A stretch of DNA of 64,000 nucleotides from Geoglobus acetivorans (GTDB taxonomy: Archaea > Halobacteriota > Archaeoglobi > Archaeoglobales > Archaeoglobaceae), in contig NZ_CP087714.1 of the NCBI RefSeq assembly GCF_039641995.1, positions 372,001-436,000 on the forward strand, in the 5' to 3' direction. Both the position numbers and the translations under genes were made by a program. The notes under the pieces were generated by a model. It was given only the letters and a program-made list of their open reading frames with translations. It made no database searches and had not been told where the DNA came from. This document shows positions 58,034 through 64,000 of the stretch, piece after piece (the first letter of the stretch is position 1; the number at the start of each line of letters is the position of its first letter).

Positions 58034-59206
58034 TCAATCATTTATGCAGATCATGTGCCCCATCTTTTCCTTCTTGGTTTTCAGGTAAACGTAGTTCTCT
58101 TCATGCGGTTCAATCTCTATAGGCTCTCTCACGACCTCAAATCCGTAGGCCTTAAGCTCCTCTATTTTTTCCGGATTGTTGGTCATGAGTCTCACTTTTT
58201 TCACTCCGAGGTCAAGCAAGATCTGCGCTGCTATCCCGTAACTTCTCATGTCTGATGGGAATCCAAGCTCGAGGTTTGCCTCGACCGTATCCTTACCCTC
58301 TTCTTGAAGCCTGTATGCCATCAGCTTGTTCAGCAGGCCAATTCCTCTGCCCTCATGCCCTCTCATGTATATCAGAACACCTCTGTTTTCGAAATCAATC
58401 TTTTTCAGTGCCTTTTCAAGCTGTTCTCCACAATCGCACCTCAGGGAGTGGAAAATGTCGCCGGTGAGACACTCAGAGTGAATTCTGACAGGGACCTCTC
58501 TGAGCTCCTCCCCTCTCACGAGCGCCACGATTTCTCCGAGGGGCGTCTCATACCCCACCGCTCTGAATGTGCCGTAAAATTTGGTTGGAAGTGTTGCCTC
58601 AACAACCCGTCTGACGAGTTTTTCGCCCTTCAGTCTTTTATCGATTATTTCCTGTATTGATGTAAACTCGAAACCTTTCTCGTCGGCAAAGTTTTTAGCA
58701 AAGTCTGGGTCTGCATAGCCACCATTTTCGTCCATGAGGTAGCCATACACCGCCGTTAGCTTCAGATTTTTCAGTCTTGAAACGTCAATGCTGGCTTCGC
58801 CAAAAAAGGGTCTTTCGAGGACCCCGTTCTCCTTAACTTCTTCAACGAAAATATTCCCAGGATAGACTATTTCATCCTGCTTTACGTTACCTTCTGCAAG
58901 TTTTCGGATGAATTCGGCTTTTTTCCCCGCCTCCCCGTTGTCTCTGTAATCCACGGGTATGTACCTTCCGTTATAGAATCTGTACCTGTTAAGTCCGAGA
59001 GAAACGATATTTTTCCAGGGCATTGCGAGAATTATCCTGTCACAGTTTTTCATGAGGAGATTTATTGATCGTGGGTCGACAAATTCTGCAGGAAAACTTA
59101 CAATAGCCTTTTTCCCGTCATGAATTACAGTGCCAATGCTGTCCATGTTCAGCGGGGGCACTCTGGGTATATAATTTTTGAGAAGTTTCTCATTTGCTTT
59201 CATCAT
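58034..59206 (-). CDS. ribA: RibB-like / GTP cyclohydrolase II fusion with degenerate RibB half
   Basis: A 390-residue fusion. The C-terminal half (about 195-390) is GTP cyclohydrolase II: zinc ligands C246, C257, C259 (HSECLTGDIFHSLRCDCGEQ) and RGHEGRGIGLLNK. The N-terminal half follows the RibB (DHBP synthase) fold but has lost its catalytic motifs: no RExEGD segment, and the usual GHTEA is FFGEA (135-138). So it probably makes the first riboflavin intermediate only, while the RibB domain has a structural role. It overlaps the zinc-ribbon gene by 17 bases. Confidence 0.9.
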   Translation of the reverse strand: MMKANEKLLKNYIPRVPPLNMDSIGTVIHDGKKAIVSFPAEFVDPRSINLLMKNCDRIILAMPWKNIVSLGLNRYRFYNGRYIPVDYRDNGEAGKKAEFIRKLAEGNVKQDEIVYPGNIFVEEVKENGVLERPFFGEASIDVSRLKNLKLTAVYGYLMDENGGYADPDFAKNFADEKGFEFTSIQEIIDKRLKGEKLVRRVVEATLPTKFYGTFRAVGYETPLGEIVALVRGEELREVPVRIHSECLTGDIFHSLRCDCGEQLEKALKKIDFENRGVLIYMRGHEGRGIGLLNKLMAYRLQEEGKDTVEANLELGFPSDMRSYGIAAQILLDLGVKKVRLMTNNPEKIEELKAYGFEVVREPIEIEPHEENYVYLKTKKEKMGHMICIND

Positions 59207-59384
59207 GTTCTTTCTTCATTTCCTCCATTTTGAGCATCTCTTCATATTCTCCTTCGGTCATTTCCATTACGTAGCTACCTATGTATCCGCAATTCTTGCA
59301 GTAGTACTTTCCAGAAACTCCACCTGTGTCAAGCTCCACGTCCGTGGAGTTGCACACCGGACAGACTAAAACCTTCCTTGTCAT
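59190..59384 (-). CDS. Small zinc-ribbon protein
   Basis: A 64-residue protein with a C4 zinc ribbon (CPVCNSTDVE ... YYCKNCGYIG) and an acidic helical tail (YEEMLKMEEMKKEHDESK). Many such archaeal proteins are of unknown function. ATG at 59384 lies 27 bases after a strong TATA box; the longer frame to 59480 covers the promoter. Confidence 0.8.
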   Translation of the reverse strand: MTRKVLVCPVCNSTDVELDTGGVSGKYYCKNCGYIGSYVMEMTEGEYEEMLKMEEMKKEHDESK

Positions 59385-59405
59385 GCTGAAACCTTTGGCG
59401 TCGAG

Positions 59406-59416
59406 TCTATAAATAG
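59406..59416 (-). promoter_or_regulatory. TATA box of zinc-ribbon/ribA unit
   Basis: Minus strand CTATTTATAGA, centred 27 bases before the ATG at 59384. Confidence 0.6.
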
Positions 59417-59459
59417 ATATTCTTTCTTCACCTTGCAGTTCGTGAGATTTTTCAGGAAA

Positions 59460-59469
59460 AATTATAAAC
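59460..59469 (+). promoter_or_regulatory. TATA box of ABC transporter operon
   Basis: AATTATAAAC about 35 bases before the TTG start; the short leader holds GGTGGT. Confidence 0.5.
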
Positions 59470-59499
59470 TTCCGCTGCAAGGCTCACACGGGTGGTAGC

Positions 59500-60318
59500 T
59501 TGAGGAAGGTGCTTATCGTATTGCTGATTTTGGGAGTTATGCTCGCTGGTTGCGCACAGCAGGAGGAGAAGGTTGCAACGCCAACGCCCGCGCCTGAAAA
59601 AGCAGCCAAGCAGAAGGTTGAGTTGAATCTCGTGAACCCGGGGAAGCTGGCTGTTGGTAGCGACGTTGCATACCCTCCATTCGAATACACCAACCAGACG
59701 ACGGGCAAGTACGAGGGCTTTGATATGGATCTGGCAAAGGAAATTGCGAAGAGGCTTGGGCTTGAGCTGGAGGTCGTGAACACTGCATGGGACGGAATAA
59801 TACCCGGACTGCTGGCCCACAAGTATGACGTGATAATGTCTGCAATGACGATCACCGAGGAGAGGGCCAAGCAGGTGTCGTTCAGCGATCCATACTTCGA
59901 GGCGAAGCAGGTCATACTCGCCAAGAAAGGCTCCGGAATTAGGGGTGTCAGCGATCTGGCAGGCAAGAAGGTTGGAGTGCAGCTTGGCACGACAGGGGAC
60001 TTTGCCGCCCAGAAGCTCATCGAGAACGGAATAAAGTTCGAGTTGATCAAGTTTGAGGACACACCCTCAGCCTTAATGGCCATCGAGAAAGGAGACATAG
60101 ACGCGGCAATAATTGACAATTTCGTCGCCTACCTCGCGCAGAAGAACAACCCTGACGTATTCGAGATCATAGAGGACAAGACTTTTGAGCCCGAGTACTA
60201 TGGAATTGCCGTGAACAAGGACAATCCAGCTCTCCTCGAGGCCATAAACAAGGTCTTGAAGGAGATGAAGGAGGACGGAACCTACGACAAGATCTACAGG
60301 AAGTGGTTTGGAGAGTAA
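59500..60318 (+). CDS. Polar amino acid ABC transporter, substrate-binding lipoprotein
   Basis: A 272-residue extracytoplasmic binding protein. A lipoprotein signal (LILGVMLAGC at about 18) is followed by a threonine/proline-rich linker and the SBP_bac_3 domain (LAVGSDVAYPPFEYTNQTTG, GFDMDLAKEIAKRLGLELEV, MTITEERAKQVSFSDPYFEA). The start is TTG at 59500 with GGTGGTAGC just before it. Ligand is probably a polar amino acid such as Gln or Arg. Confidence 0.92.
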   Translation: MRKVLIVLLILGVMLAGCAQQEEKVATPTPAPEKAAKQKVELNLVNPGKLAVGSDVAYPPFEYTNQTTGKYEGFDMDLAKEIAKRLGLELEVVNTAWDGIIPGLLAHKYDVIMSAMTITEERAKQVSFSDPYFEAKQVILAKKGSGIRGVSDLAGKKVGVQLGTTGDFAAQKLIENGIKFELIKFEDTPSALMAIEKGDIDAAIIDNFVAYLAQKNNPDVFEIIEDKTFEPEYYGIAVNKDNPALLEAINKVLKEMKEDGTYDKIYRKWFGE

Positions 60319-60327
60319 AAGGGTAAG

Positions 60328-60337
60328 GTTTAAAATC
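60328..60337 (+). promoter_or_regulatory. TATA-like box before permease gene
   Basis: GTTTAAAATC centred 25 bases before ATG 60357; the permease may have its own transcript besides read-through. Confidence 0.45.
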
Positions 60338-60356
60338 TCCCAATTTTTTTGTGCCC

Positions 60357-61034
60357 ATGGTAGGGATAAACCAGTTCGATCCCGAGCTGTTCATGAACAT
60401 CCTCCCCGACCTCGCCTTCGGGGCATTCATGACTCTCAAGCTCACCACGGTCTCAACGTTCTTCGGCCTGATAATTGGGTCCATTGCGGGCCTGGCGAGG
60501 GTGTCCCACAATCCCGTTTTCCACTACCTCTCAACGTTTTACGTGGAGGTCATCAGGGGCACCCCCCTCCTCGTTCAGATCCTCATCGTCTACTTCGGCC
60601 TTCCGGCTATAGGGGTAAACCTTTCCCCTGAACCTGCGGGCATAATAGCGCTCAGCATAAACAGCGGGGCATACATCGCCGAGATAGTGAGGGCAGGAAT
60701 AGAATCAGTTCCTCACGGTCAGATGGAGGCTGCGAGATCCCTCGGCATGACGTACCTTCAGGCCATGAGGTACGTGATCTTCCCGCAGGCATTCAGGAAC
60801 ATAATGCCCGCTCTGGGCAATGAATTCATAGCTCTGCTCAAGGACTCCTCGCTTCTGTCGGTCATATCCATAGTCGAGCTCACCAGAGTGGGCAGGCAGA
60901 TCGTCTCAACGACATTCAACGCGTGGACACCATTCATTGGCGTTGCACTGTTCTACCTGTTGATGACAATTCCGCTGAGCAGGCTGGTCAACTACTACCA
61001 AAGGAGGATTGGTAAGTATGCTGTTAAGGGTTGA
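60357..61034 (+). CDS. Amino acid ABC transporter permease
   Basis: A 225-residue HisM/GlnP-type permease with about five helices. [40 protein letters not shown] and the EAA loop ([20 protein letters not shown]) are typical. It overlaps the ATP-binding subunit gene by 17 bases. ATG at 60357 preferred over GTG at 60351 on TATA distance. Confidence 0.93.
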   Translation: MVGINQFDPELFMNILPDLAFGAFMTLKLTTVSTFFGLIIGSIAGLARVSHNPVFHYLSTFYVEVIRGTPLLVQILIVYFGLPAIGVNLSPEPAGIIALSINSGAYIAEIVRAGIESVPHGQMEAARSLGMTYLQAMRYVIFPQAFRNIMPALGNEFIALLKDSSLLSVISIVELTRVGRQIVSTTFNAWTPFIGVALFYLLMTIPLSRLVNYYQRRIGKYAVKG

Positions 61035-61743
61035 GAACCTTCACAAAAAATTTGGAGACCTCCACGTGCTGAAAGGAGTAAACCTCAAGGTGGAGAAAGG
61101 AGAGGTAGTGGTCTTAATCGGCCCGTCTGGCAGCGGGAAAAGCACCCTGCTGAGGTGCATAAATCGGCTGGAGGAGCCAACCTCGGGCAGAATCTTTCTG
61201 GACGATGAGGAGATAACTTCAGATAGGGTGGACATAAACAGGATAAGACAGAGGATAGGGATGGTCTTTCAGCAGTTCAACCTCTTTCCACATCTCACTG
61301 CCATAGAGAACATAACCCTCGCTCCAATAAAAGTGAAGAGGATGGACAAGGAAGAGGCGTACCGAATCGGCATGAGGCTTCTGGAGAAAGTTGGATTAAG
61401 AGATAAGGCCAACTACTACCCCCACCAGCTCTCGGGAGGTCAGCAGCAGAGGGTTGCGATTGCAAGGGCTCTGGCAATGAACCCCGAGGTGATGCTTTTT
61501 GATGAGGTCACCTCAGCCCTCGATCCTGAACTTGTGAAGGAGGTGCTCGAGGTCATGAGGGAGCTTGCGAGGGAGGGCATGACAATGCTGGTTGTGACGC
61601 ACGAGATGGGCTTCGCGAGGGAGGTTGGTGACAGAGTGATCTTCATGGATCACGGAGTAATAGTGGAGGAGGGGGCTCCGGAGGAGATATTTTCAAACCC
61701 GAGGGAGGAGAGAACGAGGCGCTTTCTCAGAATGATTCTCTGA
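61018..61743 (+). CDS. Amino acid ABC transporter ATP-binding protein
   Basis: A 241-residue GlnQ-type ATPase: Walker [11 protein letters not shown]-loop [10 protein letters not shown], signature [16 protein letters not shown], Walker [15 protein letters not shown] (the usual catalytic Glu is present in DE) and H-loop VVTHEMGF. It energises the transporter. ATG at 61018 follows AGGAGGATTGGT. Convergent overlap of 17 bases with the flavoprotein gene. Confidence 0.95.
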   Translation: MLLRVENLHKKFGDLHVLKGVNLKVEKGEVVVLIGPSGSGKSTLLRCINRLEEPTSGRIFLDDEEITSDRVDINRIRQRIGMVFQQFNLFPHLTAIENITLAPIKVKRMDKEEAYRIGMRLLEKVGLRDKANYYPHQLSGGQQQRVAIARALAMNPEVMLFDEVTSALDPELVKEVLEVMRELAREGMTMLVVTHEMGFAREVGDRVIFMDHGVIVEEGAPEEIFSNPREERTRRFLRMIL

Positions 61744-62326
61744 GCTTTCCTGCCCTCTCAACCCATTCCGCGAACCTGTTCACAGTCATTTCGAGGCTTC
61801 TAATTCCCTCCTCATCGCTCCTCACACCCTCGAGTGTGTCCCTGCTCCAGAACGCTGCGCCGAGATTCGCTCCAAAGTTCCCTCCGCTGACAGGGATCAT
61901 GCGATTCATTATGAAGAACGCGTTTATCTCGAGCAGGGTCAGGTCCTGACCTCCATTCCTGTCCCCCCCAACCGCAATCCCCATCCCCGGCTTTCCTGCA
62001 AGTGCTTTCGGGTTTCTGAACAGCAGCGCTCTCGTCCTCTCCATCATAGCCTTCAGGTGAGCAGACACTCCACCGTTGTGCACCGGGGTGGCGAGGATCA
62101 CACCCTTCGAAGCCTCGAGTAGCTCGTAGAGCTCCGCCATGTCATCCTCATGCACGCACCTCTTCGATTTTCTGCAAAAATCGCAGTGCCTGCAGAACTC
62201 TATCTTACTGTCATGGGCTGAGAATAGAGTGGTCTCGACCCCGCGCTTCTCGAGCATCTTCAACGCGAGCGAGAGGACATGGTGTGTTGTTTTCTTCCTG
62301 GGACTTCCACATATTCCCAGTATCAT
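61727..62326 (-). CDS. Iron-sulfur flavoprotein (Isf-like NADPH-dependent FMN reductase fold)
   Basis: A 199-residue flavodoxin-fold protein. [20 protein letters not shown] binds FMN phosphate, and the compact Cys motif C-x2-C-x2-C-x5-C ([15 protein letters not shown]) is that of archaeal Isf, which holds a [4Fe-4S] cluster; [20 protein letters not shown] is also conserved. In methanogens Isf handles oxygen or peroxide and passes ferredoxin electrons. Stands alone. Confidence 0.9.
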   Translation of the reverse strand: MILGICGSPRKKTTHHVLSLALKMLEKRGVETTLFSAHDSKIEFCRHCDFCRKSKRCVHEDDMAELYELLEASKGVILATPVHNGGVSAHLKAMMERTRALLFRNPKALAGKPGMGIAVGGDRNGGQDLTLLEINAFFIMNRMIPVSGGNFGANLGAAFWSRDTLEGVRSDEEGIRSLEMTVNRFAEWVERAGKLRESF

Positions 62327-62364
62327 TGCCTTACTTTTCCCGGCTTCTTAGTTAAATCTTTGGA

Positions 62365-63483
62365 TTAACTGAGGTATCCGAGCCTGATGAGCATCTGTCT
62401 GAAATCTGAAATGAATTCCTTTATCATCTCTTCATTTACATGTGGCATTATGACCATCCTGATAGCTTCAGGCTCCCTGATGGTGGATATCACCCATCTT
62501 CTCCTGTACAGCTCGTCCTTCAGCCTGCTGGCATCACGTGCGTGGAATGAAACGACGTTCATAACCGGCTCGACCACAGGCTCAAATCCGAGGGTTTTCA
62601 TTTCCTCTACGAGCGTTCTGGTGTTTCTGAGACACTCCCTCACGATCCCTTTCATCCCATCGTATCCAAGATGTTTCAGCACCGCGTAGGTTGAGGCGAC
62701 ACCTGTTCCGGGTCGCGTTCCTGTTAGGGTGTACTGGAATCTGGTTGTGAGGTAGGGCGTTTCAACTTCGAGGGCCTTGAGGAAGGTCTCGTCTCTGAAA
62801 AGTATTCCCCCAGCGGGAATCGTGGCCATGCCCATTTTGTGGGGATCGACGGTTATCGAGCTTACAGCTCTTACTTCGAAATCAAACGGGACTTTCTCAT
62901 CCAGAAATGGTAGAACGAGTCCGCCAAAAGCTGCATCGATGTGCAGAAAAACATTCTGGTCTTCCGCAATTTTTCCCAGCTCTTTAATATCGTCCACCTG
63001 CCCAAGCTCTGTGGTTCCGGCTATGCCCACGAGCGCCACGGTATTGTCGTCCACGAGCTTTTCAACTTCCGACACATCCACGCAGTAGTTTTCGTCCAGT
63101 TTTGCTCTCCTTATCTCCACTCCGAGGATGTCGCCTATTTTTTCGAATGAAAAGTGGGCAGATTTTGGGATGACTATGTTTGGTTTATCCACTTTTTTCA
63201 GGTTTCTTGCAGCTCTGATTCCCTGAATGTTCGCTTCAGTCCCTCCGGATGATATGTATCCGGCAGCATTTTTGTTGCCCAGCAGTCTGCCGAGCATTGA
63301 GATGACCTTTTTTTCAAGCTCCATGGTTCCGACGAATATTCCCGGGTCTCCGAGGTTTGTTTCAATAAATAAACTGTGAGCTTCAGCTGCAACAGGATGC
63401 GGGACAGTACACATTGAGCTGAGAACTCTCGAGTAGGGAATATCCCTGCCTCTGACAGCTTTGAGTTCCTCAATCACATCCAT
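62365..63483 (-). CDS. mfnA: Tyrosine/aspartate decarboxylase MfnA
   Basis: A 372-residue PLP enzyme of group II decarboxylases. SMCTVPHPVAAEAHSLFIE, SSGGTEANIQGIRAARNL, HIDAAFGGLVLPFL and the PLP lysine in TVDPHKMGMATIPAGG are visible. It makes tyramine for methanofuran; some archaeal members form beta-alanine from aspartate for CoA. The ATG at 63483 lies 25 bases from a palindromic TATA box shared with mobA; a longer frame to 63543 crosses that promoter. Confidence 0.93.
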   Translation of the reverse strand: MDVIEELKAVRGRDIPYSRVLSSMCTVPHPVAAEAHSLFIETNLGDPGIFVGTMELEKKVISMLGRLLGNKNAAGYISSGGTEANIQGIRAARNLKKVDKPNIVIPKSAHFSFEKIGDILGVEIRRAKLDENYCVDVSEVEKLVDDNTVALVGIAGTTELGQVDDIKELGKIAEDQNVFLHIDAAFGGLVLPFLDEKVPFDFEVRAVSSITVDPHKMGMATIPAGGILFRDETFLKALEVETPYLTTRFQYTLTGTRPGTGVASTYAVLKHLGYDGMKGIVRECLRNTRTLVEEMKTLGFEPVVEPVMNVVSFHARDASRLKDELYRRRWVISTIREPEAIRMVIMPHVNEEMIKEFISDFRQMLIRLGYLS

Positions 63484-63503
63484 GTCAGGCGTTTGGGAAC
63501 AAC

Positions 63504-63513
63504 TATTTAAATA
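63504..63513. promoter_or_regulatory. Palindromic TATA box TATTTAAATA shared by mfnA and mobA
   Basis: A perfect 10-base palindrome centred at 63508.5, 25 bases from the mfnA ATG (63483) and 22 bases from the mobA GTG (63531). No other TATA-like sequence lies in the 47-base gap, so one box may serve both directions. Confidence 0.55.
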
Positions 63514-63530
63514 ACTAATCCATTTCTGAT

Positions 63531-64000
63531 GTGAATGTTGCAATTCTCGTCGGGGGGAGGGGGAGGAGGCTTGGCGGTGCTGAAAAGTCTCAGATAAGAA
63601 TTTGCGGAAAAAAGATTATTGAAAGGCTTATCGAGGAATTTGCCGAATTTGAAACCGTTATTGTTTGCAGAGATGAAGGTCAAAAGCGGCTTTTTGAGGG
63701 ACATCGCTGTGTTGTAGATTCTGTGAGGAATTTTGGCCCTCTTGCAGGGATACATTCGGCTTTGAGCTACTTCAGTAGCAGGACAGCTGTTGTTGCGTGC
63801 GACATGCCCTTTGTTAAGGCAAAAGTTTTGGAAAAACTGTATGCTGAGGCTGAAAAATGTGATGCGGATGCGCTGCTACCGGTATGGAGTGACGGAAGAC
63901 TTGAGCCTTTGCTGGCAGTTTATTCTCCGAAAATTCTTCTCGAAATTGAGAGAAGCTTCGAAAAAAACGAGAGGAAGATACTCGCTCCAGTGTTCCGGAG
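63531..64000 (+). CDS. mobA: Molybdenum cofactor guanylyltransferase-like protein, 5' part
   Basis: The first 156 residues of a MobA-type nucleotidyltransferase that joins GMP to molybdopterin; cut by the window end. VAILVGGRGRRLGGAEKSQI is the GTP-binding loop (Gly-rich with the conserved Lys), FGPLAGIHSAL and VVACDMPFV contain the metal-binding Asp, and WSDGRLEPLLAVYSP the MobA signature. The GTG at 63531 suits the shared TATA box. It matches the moaD and moeA genes elsewhere in the window functionally. Confidence 0.87.
   Translation, partial: MNVAILVGGRGRRLGGAEKSQIRICGKKIIERLIEEFAEFETVIVCRDEGQKRLFEGHRCVVDSVRNFGPLAGIHSALSYFSSRTAVVACDMPFVKAKVLEKLYAEAEKCDADALLPVWSDGRLEPLLAVYSPKILLEIERSFEKNERKILAPVFR

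Noticed and set aside
63545-63570. G-rich tract resembling a G-quadruplex near the mobA start
   Set aside because: The tract encodes the conserved Gly/Arg nucleotide-binding loop of MobA, which explains the G runs without another function.

Overview
The window is a gene-dense archaeal chromosome segment, most likely from the Archaeoglobales (Archaeoglobus, Geoglobus or Ferroglobus). Archaeal markers include RadA, a complete A-type ATPase operon, two single-domain histones, TATA-box promoters with many apparently leaderless starts, and MfnA for methanofuran. The order is suggested by a membrane [NiFe] hydrogenase like that of Archaeoglobi, a homologue of the acetyl-CoA synthase beta subunit, beta-oxidation genes with electron-transfer flavoprotein, and CRISPR-type repeats like those of Archaeoglobus. 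The genus cannot be fixed from the sequence alone.

Layout. 1-8.6 kb: partial TyrRS, RadA, an Lrp regulator, an operon of a phenylacetate-CoA-ligase-like enzyme, a 25-residue membrane peptide and a sodium/solute symporter, then a SAH hydrolase operon, an SPFH membrane protein and a histone. 8.9-12.9 kb: nitroreductase, DUF62 SAM hydrolase, UPF0216, a Clp-fold membrane protease, MoaD and MoeA. 13.0-22.1 kb: the A-type ATPase operon in the order H-I-K-E-C-F-A-B-D, followed by three small or uncharacterised genes including a 53-residue membrane protein and a DUF99 protein. 22.1-25.4 kb: a three-gene membrane [NiFe] hydrogenase (small subunit, cytochrome b, large subunit) with unusual cluster ligands. 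25.5-29.6 kb: RtcA, a Ca/Na exchanger, an acetyl-CoA-synthase-like protein lacking the Cys-Gly-Cys nickel motif, a LOG-like protein and a YjbQ protein. 29.6-31.9 kb: a tightly coupled six-gene redox operon (glutaredoxin-like, thioredoxin, radical SAM, HTH regulator, 2[4Fe-4S] ferredoxin, unknown protein).

32.0-36.5 kb is the most accessory-looking part: small membrane proteins, a tRNA-Gly(CCC) gene overlapped antisense by a ribbon-helix-helix gene, TrpRS, a decayed CRISPR of two repeats and one spacer, a RelE-type toxin with a short antitoxin, gene fragments and a third isolated repeat. 36.6-43.9 kb: an FAD-linked D-lactate/glycolate-type oxidase, a thioredoxin, B12-dependent ribonucleotide reductase, a metallophosphoesterase with a beta-CASP nuclease, and MinD coupled to a small membrane protein. 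43.9-54.2 kb: a fatty-acid/acyl-CoA oxidation region (DUF1641, EtfAB, hydroxyacyl-CoA dehydrogenase/enoyl-CoA hydratase fusion, DUF35, thiolase, acyl-CoA dehydrogenase) plus HIT, a second histone, a ferritin-like protein and a second phenylacetate-CoA-ligase-like gene. 54.2-64.0 kb: FKBP isomerase, CyaB/CYTH, topoisomerase I, SpeD, a RibB/RibA fusion with a degenerate RibB half, a zinc ribbon, a polar amino acid ABC transporter, an iron-sulfur flavoprotein, MfnA and partial MobA.

Functionally the genes fit an anaerobe that takes up organic or aromatic acids, activates them to CoA thioesters, oxidises acyl-CoAs through ETF, uses H2 through a membrane hydrogenase, and makes ATP with a rotary A-type ATPase. 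The clearest candidates for undescribed biology are the ACS-like paralogue, the six-gene redox operon, the micropeptide between ligase and symporter, and the aspartate-substituted hydrogenase small subunit.
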